Origin: Anaerolineales bacterium UBA6055
GTDB lineage: Bacteria > Chloroflexota > Anaerolineae > Aggregatilineales > Phototrophicaceae
Reading direction: 5' to 3'
Assembly (NCBI GenBank): GCA_002428985.1
Contig: DIYL01000013.1
Span: forward strand, 124,001 to 188,000
DNA length: 64,000 nt
This document shows, in pieces, positions 27,436 through 36,493 of this stretch. The translations under genes were made by a program, and so were the position numbers. Every line of letters begins with the position of its first letter. Position 1 is the first letter of the stretch. The notes under the pieces are model-generated. The model did not search any database, was not told the origin of the DNA, and worked only from the letters and a program-made list of their open reading frames with translations.

Positions 27436-28074
27436 ATGCCAGATGCAATCACCACACTATATCGTCCCGTCGGACTTGAGGAAATGATTCTAATACTTGA
27501 AGCCGAGCCTCATGCATTTCCACCACGTAAACCTGAACAACCATTCTTCTATCCTGTACTAAACGAAGCTTATGCACACCAAATTGCACAAGATTGGAAT
27601 ACAAAAGACAAAGCATCTGGGTACGCAGGTTTTGTCACACAATTTGATGTAGACGCAAGCTATCTCGAACAATTCGAAACCAAAACAGTTGGCGAATCGC
27701 ATCACCAAGAGTTATGGGTGCCTGCTGAAAAATTAGCAGAGTTCAACTCACATATCAAAGGTAATATTACGATGATTGCCGCCTATTATGGTGAAGAATT
27801 TGAAGGGGCGCGTCATGAATTTCGAGATTTTGCCGCAGACGGTATGTTTACATTCCTATATGAGCTTGTTCTCAAGAATAAACATGATTTCCGTGCAGAA
27901 ATGATGCTCAGCCGTCGTGCAATTTACGTAAACTACGCCTATTGGATGACACAATCTTACGATGATATTGCACCAGATCGTCACAAGGTCTTCTTACAAT
28001 ACCTTGCCGATGCATGGCGTGAACGGTTCGCAGGTTGGCATTTACCGGCTAGCGAAAAAGTCGATAGTCTCTAA
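27436..28074 (+). CDS. ADP-ribosylation/crystallin J1-like protein with extra C-terminal domain
   Basis: A 212-residue protein. The first ~115 residues (TLYRPVGLEEM, AFPPRKPEQPFFYPVLN, DWNTKD, WVPAEKLAEFN) match a small bacterial family commonly annotated ADP-ribosylation/crystallin J1. No enzymatic function is shown. Residues about 120-212 are an additional helical region (MFTFLYELVLKNKHDFRAEM) not seen in the short relatives I recall. RBS AGGA lies eight bases before the ATG, replacing a TTG. The stop interlocks with the convergent methyltransferase gene. Confidence 0.6.
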   Translation: MPDAITTLYRPVGLEEMILILEAEPHAFPPRKPEQPFFYPVLNEAYAHQIAQDWNTKDKASGYAGFVTQFDVDASYLEQFETKTVGESHHQELWVPAEKLAEFNSHIKGNITMIAAYYGEEFEGARHEFRDFAADGMFTFLYELVLKNKHDFRAEMMLSRRAIYVNYAYWMTQSYDDIAPDRHKVFLQYLADAWRERFAGWHLPASEKVDSL

Positions 28075-29813
28075 CACTTCGACATAAAAATCAATGTTTC
28101 ATCATAGTCATCTAGTGAGCGGGGTCGCGCGTTTCGATTAAGCTTTTTAAGTGGAATATGCAGTAACTGATCGATATGTAACCCTGCAAGTTCAGCCTCT
28201 TGAGCCAGCATATCAGCCACAGGCACACTATATAGGATTTCGCGTGTGCTCGACCGATAGAACGTACTTTGTCGACCACTCACCAAAACAATCTGACCTC
28301 CATCAACTAATTTTTCATGCATTGTACGAAATGTCTGACGCATATCAGCGAAATAACGGGCAGTCGGTTGTGCTTTTGTCTGGCGCAAATTATCGTTTTC
28401 GAGCCAATTAACAAGTCGCATGACCTCATCAGTCGCTTGGTATAATCTACCTTGTCCTGAGTCCATTGACCCAACTGCCGAGTCAACCAGTTGATCGATA
28501 GTATCTTGGGTATGCATCCCCAGCGCCAGCAACGATGGCATACGTGCTTTTGTATAGCTTTCGCGCCCACTCGATGCAGGTAAATAAGGTGGTGAGGTAA
28601 CAATGAGATCAACTTGTGGTATATCATCTAATCGCCTTGCATCACCCGTCATGATCTGAGCATCCGACAATATCAGTCCAAGTGTATCGCGTAACCATTC
28701 CCACGCCACGAGACTATGATATTGATTCTCCAATGCGTGAGTAAATAATTTTTCAAGTGGCGTTTTGGAAAGTGTTAATGAAAATCGCCCCACTCCTGTG
28801 CCGAGAAAACGAAACTTAATCCGACGAGTAATTGCATCTGACATTATCACCCAGACAATATCACGCATTTTTTCATCAATATGACATACTGATGCACGAA
28901 GATGATCAATTTCTGTGATGAGATCACTCGCAAGCTCGGATGTCATCTTTCGGTTTTTCATCAACCAGTCGGGGAAAACTATGGGGCGTAAATTGCAGCC
29001 AGCATGTCCCATTTTGATGTTTTGTTGTAATGCATCAACCACCGATGCAAACGCATCAGAGTCTTGATGGAGTATATCGAGTTTTGCATGAGAAATTTTC
29101 ACAGATAGTGGATCAAGATCGACGCCATAGCTTGGCATACCGAGCTGAGCCGCTTCAAGGAGCGTTGTACCACTCCCCACAAAAGGGTCAAGCACCGTCA
29201 AATTTGACACATCTTGATAGCCCGATGTAATATTCAACATTGATCGTGCCATACGTGGGAAAAACTTCGCTTTATAATAATGAATCCCATGAGATAACGG
29301 TGAGGTTGTCATTTGTGCTGACATCACCATAGTAATAACAGACTGTGTGTCTTTGTCCGACTGCCGATTTAACAAGCCATCCAATAACAGCGATAATTGT
29401 GCTTTCACCACTTGAGCCGATTTAGCTTTGCGAGCAATTACTTCAGCATATTCGAACAAGGCATAGTGAGGAATCGCTTCGAGATATAATTTTTCTTCCT
29501 GAGAGCGGTATGTAACAACAGGTGACACATGATTGAGCATCTCCAGAATTTGATCTGTGTCATCAGCAATCACATAAATGCGTTGAATAAATGTCAATCG
29601 TCGGATTAACATTGGCAGCAACATCACATCGCACTGCGCAGAATACCCCTGTTGTCCCTCGCGTACATCATTAGATAGTGTGGGAAAATCACGGGATGAC
29701 AATACATCGACGTCGTCAACATCACAGACAAATGATTGCAGTTCGAGACGCGCTAGTTGTAAATCGCCATCCATTGTGATGTTACGGCGCAATTTAAACC
29801 AAAAGATTGCCAT
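28071..29813 (-). CDS. DNA methyltransferase (N4/N6-type), apparently orphan
   Basis: A 580-residue SAM-dependent methylase. Motif I is DPFVGSGTTLLEAA (about residue 211) and the catalytic motif is TSPPYLPASSGRES (about residue 407). SPPY is more often seen in N4-cytosine enzymes. The 180 residues before motif I have no recognised domain, and the ~190 residues between motifs may carry the target-recognition region. No restriction nuclease or specificity gene is nearby. An RNA-modifying relative cannot be excluded. It begins 33 bases after the Nfu-like gene. Confidence 0.75.
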   Translation of the reverse strand: MAIFWFKLRRNITMDGDLQLARLELQSFVCDVDDVDVLSSRDFPTLSNDVREGQQGYSAQCDVMLLPMLIRRLTFIQRIYVIADDTDQILEMLNHVSPVVTYRSQEEKLYLEAIPHYALFEYAEVIARKAKSAQVVKAQLSLLLDGLLNRQSDKDTQSVITMVMSAQMTTSPLSHGIHYYKAKFFPRMARSMLNITSGYQDVSNLTVLDPFVGSGTTLLEAAQLGMPSYGVDLDPLSVKISHAKLDILHQDSDAFASVVDALQQNIKMGHAGCNLRPIVFPDWLMKNRKMTSELASDLITEIDHLRASVCHIDEKMRDIVWVIMSDAITRRIKFRFLGTGVGRFSLTLSKTPLEKLFTHALENQYHSLVAWEWLRDTLGLILSDAQIMTGDARRLDDIPQVDLIVTSPPYLPASSGRESYTKARMPSLLALGMHTQDTIDQLVDSAVGSMDSGQGRLYQATDEVMRLVNWLENDNLRQTKAQPTARYFADMRQTFRTMHEKLVDGGQIVLVSGRQSTFYRSSTREILYSVPVADMLAQEAELAGLHIDQLLHIPLKKLNRNARPRSLDDYDETLIFMSKC

Positions 29814-29846
29814 TAGTTTAATGAATTTTATTGCTGTAGGAGAACA

Positions 29847-30128
29847 TTACAAATACCAGTCACGCAGAGCATCACGTACTTCATCAATAATCATTTCCCA
29901 TGTGTAATCCTCGGCACGCGTAATCGTCAGGCAATCCTCAGTAATAACAAGTCGTTCGATCCCATCAACTGCCGTAAACAACATCTGCGCCACCGGACTC
30001 CCGACTTCACCTTCTTCAGGCGAGTTATAGACCTCTTCGCCTTCCTCAGTTAACACCTGATTTATAAATAAATCTGCCACAGTCGGATCATCCGTATATT
30101 CAACTTCAACAGTGACATATTCAGACAT
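29847..30128 (-). CDS. Stand-alone NifU/Nfu N-terminal domain protein
   Basis: A 93-residue protein resembling the Nfu_N scaffold domain: a VADLFINQVLTEEGEEVY segment, then SPVAQMLFTAVDGIERLVIT and ITRAEDYTW. The C-terminal NifU domain with its CxxC cluster site is missing. It therefore cannot carry an Fe-S cluster alone. The ATG at 30128 with AGGA upstream is preferred to a TTG six codons earlier. It is likely co-transcribed with the methyltransferase. Confidence 0.7.
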   Translation of the reverse strand: MSEYVTVEVEYTDDPTVADLFINQVLTEEGEEVYNSPEEGEVGSPVAQMLFTAVDGIERLVITEDCLTITRAEDYTWEMIIDEVRDALRDWYL

Positions 30129-30219
30129 AGTGCTTATATTCCTCAATTGTTAGCATTTTCAGACACTTAATAAAAAGATTCAAACCACAAAACGTTATAT
30201 TTCGTTATATTATGTATAT

Positions 30220-30369
30220 AGGTAATAGCAGAACCAATCTGAATCTGCTATGCAACTTTCCAAAATCATTGCGGCATGTGGAAAGTCAAGATAACTGTCG
30301 CCTCACCGTGAAGGGTGTTGATTATTCAGAGAGAAAGAGCAGAGTACAAGACTCCTGCTCTTTTTCTAT
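30220..30369 (+). ncRNA. Candidate structured small RNA
   Basis: A 150-base stretch with no coding frame holds successive hairpins: ATAGCAGA/TCTGCTAT (30225-30232 with 30244-30251), ACTTTCC/GGAAAGT (30255-30261 with 30280-30286) and CACC/GGTG (304-307 with 314-317 of the 30,000 series). It ends in a terminator. TCTGAAT in the first loop could instead pair with ATTCAGA before the terminator. AT-rich TATATTATG sequence before 30220 may hold a -10 box. No known RNA family was recognised. Confidence 0.5.
30334..30365 (+). terminator. Rho-independent terminator
   Basis: AAAGAGCAG/CTGCTCTTT (30334-30342 with 30355-30363) forms a 9-bp stem with a 12-base loop, continuing into TTC and further T-rich sequence. 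It closes the candidate small RNA and abuts the stop of the convergent gene at 30366, for which it may also serve. Confidence 0.8.
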
Positions 30370-30791
30370 TCTAGGCGTTCAGCCGCAACCCGTCCTTCAT
30401 CAGTCAATGTTACAATCAACATATCACTTGTTTCATAGAGCGTATGGAACAAACCACGCTCCACCAACATAACCGCTTGTGGTGGAATTGCACCATCCAT
30501 CACCATACCACCATTATTGTGCAATGCCTTCAACAAAATCCCACGTTCAATTGGATCAATCCGAGGTGATGGGCGTGTTGGTTGCGTAAAATCAAATGCG
30601 CTCAATTCTTCTATTTTACCTAATGCCCGATCAGACAAATTTTCCAGTTTTTTCAAGTTGTGTGTCCATTGTGGGGCAGCATCCATACTTACCATACCCC
30701 AATCGCCCTGCATACCATTTGCTTCTGAGCTAATCTCCTTGAGCGTATCTAGTGCAATTTTCAGTGCTGTTTTGTAATAGTTCTCTTCCAT
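30366..30791 (-). CDS. Hypothetical helical protein
   Basis: A 141-residue soluble protein of unknown function. The middle is helical (WTHNLKKLENLSDRALGKIEEL). The C-terminal half looks like a small winged-helix fold (ERGILLKALHNNGGMV, then VTLTDEGRVAAERLE), so DNA binding is a weak possibility. The ATG at 30791 follows AAAGG; a longer reading would overlap the upstream agmatine deiminase. It is 64 bases downstream of that gene and may share its transcript. Confidence 0.6.
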   Translation of the reverse strand: MEENYYKTALKIALDTLKEISSEANGMQGDWGMVSMDAAPQWTHNLKKLENLSDRALGKIEELSAFDFTQPTRPSPRIDPIERGILLKALHNNGGMVMDGAIPPQAVMLVERGLFHTLYETSDMLIVTLTDEGRVAAERLE

Positions 30792-30855
30792 GTCATCGCC
30801 TTTCGTCGTGATCTTACGCTCAGTATACAGTGTGAAACGCTTCTCAAACAATTCA

Positions 30856-31950
30856 TTATGGTGCAGGTTGTTGTTGTGTAATGCAATGAATATTCCCACC
30901 ACCAAGTAAAATCTCACGTGCAGTAATACCCACAACCTTATGGTTGGGGAATAACTCTGCTAATGTTTGCATTGCAGGTGCATCATATTCATCATCAAAC
31001 TGCGGCATGATAATCCCGCCATTAGCGATATAAAAGTTGATATACGATCCCGCCAGCCGTTCGCCTTCAGGGCGTAGAAATGCCGTATTCACGACATCTA
31101 AGCCATGTGCTTCTTCTTGGGTCATATACATCGGGTTTGGTTGATGTATTTTATGGATTTCAAGTGATCGCCCCTGCGCATCTGTAACCGACATCAACAG
31201 ATCATATGCTGCAGCAGACCGTTCATACTGTGGGTCATTTTTATCATCTGTCCATGTCAGGGCAACAACACCGGGACGCACAAAACAACACAAGTTATCG
31301 ATATGACCATCAGTTTCATCTTCAAACACACCCTGTTCCAGCCAGATGATCTTCTCAATCCCACAATAATCTTGTAGTTGTGTTTCAATCTCAGTGCGAG
31401 ATAACTTTGGATTACGATTCGGATTCAGTTGACACGATTCTGTTGTCAGCAATGTTCCTTGACCATCAGTATGAATTGATCCCCCTTCATTCACAAGTAT
31501 TGAGCGATAATAGTCCACGCCTTCTATCTCGCTCATTTTTGTAGCGATGAGCGCATCTTTATCCCATGGGAAGTACATCATTTTTTCGAGCCCACCCCAT
31601 GCATTAAATACCCAATCGACACCACGCACCGCACCATTGTCGTTGACAACAAATGTCGCACCACAATCACGCATCCACGAATCATCATTTGACAGTTCTA
31701 TGACACGTACCTGTGACGGGAGCATTGCACGCGCATTTTCATACTGGTCAGCGTTGACTCCCATCGTTACAGGTTCGAACTGTGAAATTGCTGTGGCGAC
31801 TTCAACAAATGCTCTTTGTCCAGGTTTACCGCCATTGCGCCATGTATCAGAGCGCTGGCACCATAGCATCCAACAGCCACTGTGTTTTTCCCATTCTGCT
31901 GGCATCCTAAAACCATCCGCACGTGGTGTTGAGCTTAATAATTTTGGCAT
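30856..31950 (-). CDS. aguA: Agmatine deiminase
   Basis: Converts agmatine to N-carbamoylputrescine in polyamine synthesis. At 364 residues it has the family N terminus (STPRADGFRMPAEWEKHSG), DDSWMRDCGATFV, the TDGHIDN catalytic segment and the nucleophile cysteine in GGGNIHCIT near the end. All fit the guanidine-modifying enzyme superfamily. N-carbamoylputrescine amidase (aguB) is not in this window. Confidence 0.95.
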   Translation of the reverse strand: MPKLLSSTPRADGFRMPAEWEKHSGCWMLWCQRSDTWRNGGKPGQRAFVEVATAISQFEPVTMGVNADQYENARAMLPSQVRVIELSNDDSWMRDCGATFVVNDNGAVRGVDWVFNAWGGLEKMMYFPWDKDALIATKMSEIEGVDYYRSILVNEGGSIHTDGQGTLLTTESCQLNPNRNPKLSRTEIETQLQDYCGIEKIIWLEQGVFEDETDGHIDNLCCFVRPGVVALTWTDDKNDPQYERSAAAYDLLMSVTDAQGRSLEIHKIHQPNPMYMTQEEAHGLDVVNTAFLRPEGERLAGSYINFYIANGGIIMPQFDDEYDAPAMQTLAELFPNHKVVGITAREILLGGGNIHCITQQQPAP

Positions 31951-32050
31951 CGTTTCTGCACCATTTCTATGATCGATGTTTTCTACTAATTTAGGCTGTC
32001 ATTGTCTATTATTCACTATTAAATAACAACCATGACGAAACGTTTATAAC

Positions 32051-32075
32051 AAAAAAGAAGGCCACAGTGACCTTC
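32051..32075 (-). terminator. Terminator of the GGT/MBL transcript
   Basis: Read on the minus strand, GAAGG-x-CA/TG-x-CCTTC (32057-32061 with 32071-32075) is followed by TTTTTT. It lies 27 bases after the stop of the decayed remnant at 32102. Confidence 0.75.
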
Positions 32076-32101
32076 CTCAATCATTTGTTATGTCATATGT
32101 C

Positions 32102-32350
32102 CTATAGAAATTGACTCAAGAATTGGTCAACAGTTTTTACCCGGACACCTTCAAAACCATGTCCCATTGCCCAATGTCCGTAATTGATTTTGGTGTATTG
32201 CTTATGCCCGCCCAATCGTTCATAAGCAGGGTATTGCTCGGATCATTGTGTTAGTGGCTTAAATCGGGGATGGAGATACCCCAGAGTAACGGCATATCGA
32301 TTTAGCAAGTTGGTTGCTCCGGGAGTATTACAGTCGATGGAGATTGATTC
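32102..32350 (-). pseudogene. Decayed gene remnant (TPP-enzyme C-terminal end?)
   Basis: Between the MBL gene and its terminator, one minus-strand frame reads EQYPAYERLGGHKQYTKINY and then GHWAMGHGFEGVRVKT (32104-32242), ending at a TAG. The pattern resembles the last residues of thiamine-diphosphate enzymes such as acetolactate synthase. The same frame has a TGA just upstream, preceded by an open stretch with LLNRYAVTLGYLHPRF. No start or catalytic part remains. This is inference from a short match. Confidence 0.45.
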
Positions 32351-33103
32351 TTAGTCAAAGGTCAGAATTTCGCCATCTTTCGGTATCAGCAATTGTTGTT
32401 CGCTGATGCCCTTTTCATGAGCATAGGTTCGCAATGAAACACGGGTAATGGTCCCATGGTCAAGGGCATCCATATGGGTTGCCACAACAATCGCGTTTTC
32501 AGCAGATTCGCACACAGCAACCGTCTGTTTTGCATCCATCACAATCGGGTCTGAGTCACCTAAGACAGCACCACTAGAATGTGTGACAATCACATCGGGC
32601 TGTACATCTTTGACAATATCCTCGACATCCTCATACCAAATCGTATCCCCCATCCAATACAGCGTGGGTTCATCATCTGCTTCAAAAATAAAGCCAGATA
32701 CCATACCCATGCGTTCTGCCCAATCATCTAATCCATGTTGACCCGGAGTACGTCGAATCGTAATCCCTTCCCACTCGAGCATATTTCTAATAGGCTTAAC
32801 ACTGGTAAAATCTTGCTCCATAATCGTTGCTACATCGCCCGGTTCACAGAAGATGTGCATATCCTTTGGAATTAGACGTTGTGCTTCTTTATCAAAATGA
32901 TCGCTATGTAAATGCGACACAATCACCATTTCGATGCCATCAAGCACATCTTCGACAGGAATCGGTAATTCAACTGTCGGATTACGGGACTTACCCGCAA
33001 ATGGGTCATATGCATGTTTATCTGCCAAATATGGGTCGATTAAAAAAGTATGCCCAGCATAGGTTATCCGCAATGTTGCATTACGAATCAGTTGTATCTT
33101 CAT
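32351..33103 (-). CDS. MBL-fold metal-dependent hydrolase (UlaG-like)
   Basis: A 250-residue metallo-beta-lactamase-fold protein with HLHSDHFD, a WMGDTIWY aspartate and a late ATHMDALDHG histidine. The opening (IRNATLRITYAGHTFLIDPYL) resembles the UlaG/UPF0173 group. The substrate is unknown. RBS AAGGAG lies before the ATG. It begins 23 bases after the gamma-glutamyltransferase gene, implying an operon. Confidence 0.85.
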   Translation of the reverse strand: MKIQLIRNATLRITYAGHTFLIDPYLADKHAYDPFAGKSRNPTVELPIPVEDVLDGIEMVIVSHLHSDHFDKEAQRLIPKDMHIFCEPGDVATIMEQDFTSVKPIRNMLEWEGITIRRTPGQHGLDDWAERMGMVSGFIFEADDEPTLYWMGDTIWYEDVEDIVKDVQPDVIVTHSSGAVLGDSDPIVMDAKQTVAVCESAENAIVVATHMDALDHGTITRVSLRTYAHEKGISEQQLLIPKDGEILTFD

Positions 33104-33126
33104 TCTCGTCTCCTTGACGAATAGAC

Positions 33127-34749
33127 CTAATATCCTGCAATTAGCCCATCCTTACGTGGTTCACTACCCCCATATAATACACCTGTATCAGGGTCACGGC
33201 GAATGATCTGCCCAGCCCCAAACATAGCGCGCCCTCGCCCAGAAATTGGACGAACTTTGTGTCCCATATCTGCAAGTTTTGCCATTGTTTTGACAGGAAT
33301 ACCTTCTTCTAGTGCAATTGTGCCATCCGGTTGGCCGCCTAACACTTGCCAACGTGGGCGATTGAGTGCAGCTTGTGGGTCGAGGTCATCATCAACCATC
33401 GCCGACATCACTTGGAAGTGTCCTTGGGGTTGCATATCACCACCCATCACACCAAATGGAGCATATAATTCACCATCTTTAAGTGACATACCGGGGATAA
33501 TTGTATGATAGGGTCGTTTACCACCTTGCAACGCATTTGGATGATTTGGGTCAAGCGAAAAACCAGCACCACGATTTTGTAAGAAAACTCCCGTTCCTTT
33601 GGCTACAATCGAGCTACCCCAACCATGAAATAGCGAATTGATAAATGAACAAGCATTTCCGTCACCATCAACAACACACAGATAGATTGTATTCGAGCTA
33701 CCATCAGGTGTCCCGAATGACGGTGGTTGCATCGCTTTATCCGCAGAAACCATCGCACGACGTTCAGCAGCATAACTATTACTGAGTAAGCCTTCCAATG
33801 GTGCCGGATTAAATTCAGGGTCAGCAACATATTGGCGGATATCTGCAAATGCAAGGCGCATTGCTTCAATCATCAGGTGCAAGCGCTCTGGTGAATCCCA
33901 TGCATATTGCGCTAAATTCCACTCTTTAGCGATGTTCATCGCAATCAATGCCGCCAACCCTTGACCATTAGGTGGATGCTCCATAACCGTCACACCATGA
34001 TAATCAATACTGATGGCATCGCCCCAAGTGGATTTACGATTTTTGAGGTCGTCGTGTGTCATCACACCACCTAGCGACTGTACCGTTTCAACAATCGCAT
34101 CAGCAATTTTGCCCTCATAAAATGCATCAGGACCACCCTCAGCAACAGCACGAAGTGTATCAGCAAGTCCCGGTAATTTTACAATTTGCCCTACTTTGGG
34201 TGGATTACCATCTGGAAGATAATCTTCGGTATTTACACCATTCGCCAACGTCTGTCCACTAGATTCCCATGCCGCACCAAACGCAGGCGATACACCATAA
34301 CCATCACCCGCATAATGAATCGCATGTGGCAATACATCTTTAAGTGTCATAGTGCCGAATTTTTCAAGCAAGTCATACCATGCTTGTGCTGCGCCGGGCA
34401 CTGTGACTGCATGCACAGATCGTAGAGGAATTTCGCCTGTGATACCTTCTTTTGTAAGGTGCTCAATCGAAGCAGCTTGTGGGGCACGCCCACTACCATT
34501 TAAAGCAGTTACTTTTTTGGTCTTTGCATCATAATATAGCGCGAATACATCGCCACCAATACCTGTAGAAGCGGGTGCAACCACATTCATAACAACTCCA
34601 GCCGCAACCGCTGCATCAACAGCATTACCGCCCTGCTTCAATACATCCAATCCGGCTTGTGCTGCCAAGGGATTGCTTGCCCCAACCATACCACGACGCG
34701 CCACCACCATTGACCGTCGCGAATCAAAGTCAAACGACATTTGTTTCAT
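33127..34749 (-). CDS. Gamma-glutamyltransferase family protein
   Basis: A 540-residue Ntn-hydrolase that is expected to self-cleave. The likely nucleophile is the threonine in SSNTIYLCVVDGDGNA (about residue 354). N-terminal GMVGASNPLAAQAGLDVL and C-terminal GGDMQPQGHFQV are typical. No signal peptide is seen, so it is likely cytoplasmic, unlike the secreted type. AAAGGAG lies before the ATG at 34749, replacing a GTG two codons upstream. Likely first gene of a transcript with the MBL gene. Confidence 0.9.
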   Translation of the reverse strand: MKQMSFDFDSRRSMVVARRGMVGASNPLAAQAGLDVLKQGGNAVDAAVAAGVVMNVVAPASTGIGGDVFALYYDAKTKKVTALNGSGRAPQAASIEHLTKEGITGEIPLRSVHAVTVPGAAQAWYDLLEKFGTMTLKDVLPHAIHYAGDGYGVSPAFGAAWESSGQTLANGVNTEDYLPDGNPPKVGQIVKLPGLADTLRAVAEGGPDAFYEGKIADAIVETVQSLGGVMTHDDLKNRKSTWGDAISIDYHGVTVMEHPPNGQGLAALIAMNIAKEWNLAQYAWDSPERLHLMIEAMRLAFADIRQYVADPEFNPAPLEGLLSNSYAAERRAMVSADKAMQPPSFGTPDGSSNTIYLCVVDGDGNACSFINSLFHGWGSSIVAKGTGVFLQNRGAGFSLDPNHPNALQGGKRPYHTIIPGMSLKDGELYAPFGVMGGDMQPQGHFQVMSAMVDDDLDPQAALNRPRWQVLGGQPDGTIALEEGIPVKTMAKLADMGHKVRPISGRGRAMFGAGQIIRRDPDTGVLYGGSEPRKDGLIAGY

Positions 34750-34813
34750 ATACACCGCTCCTTTTAAAAAATCTCTAAACGGTAGCAGTGTAGCGCGATT
34801 TTATGAGAAATAG

Positions 34814-36433
34814 TTAAGCGGGTAAGTGTTGATCAATAAAACTAAGAACATCCTCGGATGTTTCATTTTCACGCAACTGCCTCAAAAGTGATCGTCCGTC
34901 TTCTTCACCAGCAAAAACTGCAATCCGCGCCACCATTAATCGTTCATCTTCGTCATTAGATGTAATGTAAGGTTGTAGTGCCATTTTATACACACGCCAT
35001 TCAATGTTTTTTCGCATATTTTTAAGAATCCGCAACACCGTAAAACTTGGACGAGATTCGGGATCGCCTTCGTATAAGCTATCGCGTTTTGAATATGACA
35101 TAAATACGGGCATTGCAGATAAATCCGACATTCCCTGCAATGCACTAACTGCCCATCGTGATGATTGTATCGCTGGTTTAGAATCATTTGCATTTAATAA
35201 CAAATTTAACAAGGGTTGCCAGTCGTCAGGCTTATTGCCAAATTTCAGGACTTGCGCGCGCACACCTTTTGCAACTTGCCAAACATACGCCGTCTTCATT
35301 TCGGTTAACATAGTCATTAACTTCGGCACCATATTGGGCATGTTCCGCTTTTCTAGCGCATAGATAACCTCCATCATCACCTTGGCTTCATCATCTAATG
35401 CCTTCAGTGCAATTTCGTATATCAGATTATCCTCTAGCTGACTTTTTAATGCCGCGCAGACTGCCCACGTCCGTATGGAAACCGAGTCCTGTTCATAGAA
35501 TTTTCGGTATAAATCCAGCAATTCCTTATCGTCGTCTATCTTACTTAGTTGTTCTATAGCTCTCAGACGAATTCGTTCATCTTTATCATGCGTTGCTAGC
35601 TCAATAAATTTATCTCGATGCTGTCTCACTTCTCGCCCAAGGGTTACAATCTCCTGCCTCCGAATATCGTAATCATCTTCTTCAGTAAGTTTCGCTAATG
35701 CTTCTGCTGCAATGCTATTATCCCCTAATTCAAGTAACATTCGCTTGATACAATTTTGCAAATGTCTATTATTACGCCTATGTCGTTTTTCTTCTAACTT
35801 AAGCTGAAACTGCAACAACTCAATAATGTCTGGTTTATATTTTTCGGGGGCAGCATCACAAAGTTCTACGCCCCACATTTGCGTCTTAATGTCATGATGA
35901 CGCAATACACGTTTCATTGCTGGAATAAGATCTTCATCTAGTACGCGCACCCACTTGCGAACGTCATTTTTCTGTTCAAATTCAACTTGAAAGCGTGCGT
36001 ATCCGCCTCTGATATTCATATTTTGAACCTGCACATATTTTTCGAGGAGTATGTCATTTGTCCCACCAGTCGATTTCGGCATTGATGGTTTCACAGAATC
36101 CGGTAGAGCTTCTAATTCAGCGATCATTTGCTGGATGTGTTCACGTAGAAGTTGATTATCGCACTGAGTACGGCGCTCTTCCAGTATGAGTTGGTGGCGC
36201 AACACATCAAGTGACTTCTGCTTGTCGGATCGTGATATATGCTTGAACAATCTTACCGCCAATTGTTGAACTTGTAGGTTCTTATCACGTAAACACCGAG
36301 TCAAGGTCGGTAACATATTTGCGCCTTGCATTAACAAAAGATCACGCGCCTCACGCATCATTTGTGCGATATCATCATCCGTGAGGTTATCTTTGGCCAA
36401 TGTTTCTTTAAATAAGTCAAGTATAGGATTCAT
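34814..36433 (-). CDS. HEAT-repeat protein
   Basis: A 539-residue soluble helical protein made of HEAT-like repeats, for example LTRCLRDKNLQVQQLAVRLF and LATHDKDERIRLRAIEQLSK. Charged segments (KLEEKRHRRNNRHLQNCI) interrupt the repeats. No catalytic domain is attached. It resembles the C-terminal repeats of the kinase-NACHT protein at 46357 only in general type. Probably a scaffold; partners are not visible. Confidence 0.7.
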   Translation of the reverse strand: MNPILDLFKETLAKDNLTDDDIAQMMREARDLLLMQGANMLPTLTRCLRDKNLQVQQLAVRLFKHISRSDKQKSLDVLRHQLILEERRTQCDNQLLREHIQQMIAELEALPDSVKPSMPKSTGGTNDILLEKYVQVQNMNIRGGYARFQVEFEQKNDVRKWVRVLDEDLIPAMKRVLRHHDIKTQMWGVELCDAAPEKYKPDIIELLQFQLKLEEKRHRRNNRHLQNCIKRMLLELGDNSIAAEALAKLTEEDDYDIRRQEIVTLGREVRQHRDKFIELATHDKDERIRLRAIEQLSKIDDDKELLDLYRKFYEQDSVSIRTWAVCAALKSQLEDNLIYEIALKALDDEAKVMMEVIYALEKRNMPNMVPKLMTMLTEMKTAYVWQVAKGVRAQVLKFGNKPDDWQPLLNLLLNANDSKPAIQSSRWAVSALQGMSDLSAMPVFMSYSKRDSLYEGDPESRPSFTVLRILKNMRKNIEWRVYKMALQPYITSNDEDERLMVARIAVFAGEEDGRSLLRQLRENETSEDVLSFIDQHLPA

Positions 36434-36457
36434 AATTAATTATCTCACAAATAAATA

Positions 36458-36478
36458 AGGGTAGAAGCAATCTACCCT
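36458..36478 (-). terminator. Terminator after the DUF4177-like gene
   Basis: AGGGTAGA/TCTACCCT (36458-36465 with 36471-36478) is an 8-bp stem with loop AGCAA. On the minus strand it is followed by TATTTATTTG. Confidence 0.65.
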
Positions 36479-36493
36479 CATTCGGTCATGATT

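Noticed and set aside
28081..29813. A restriction-modification system
   Set aside because: Only a methyltransferase is visible; neighbours are not nucleases.
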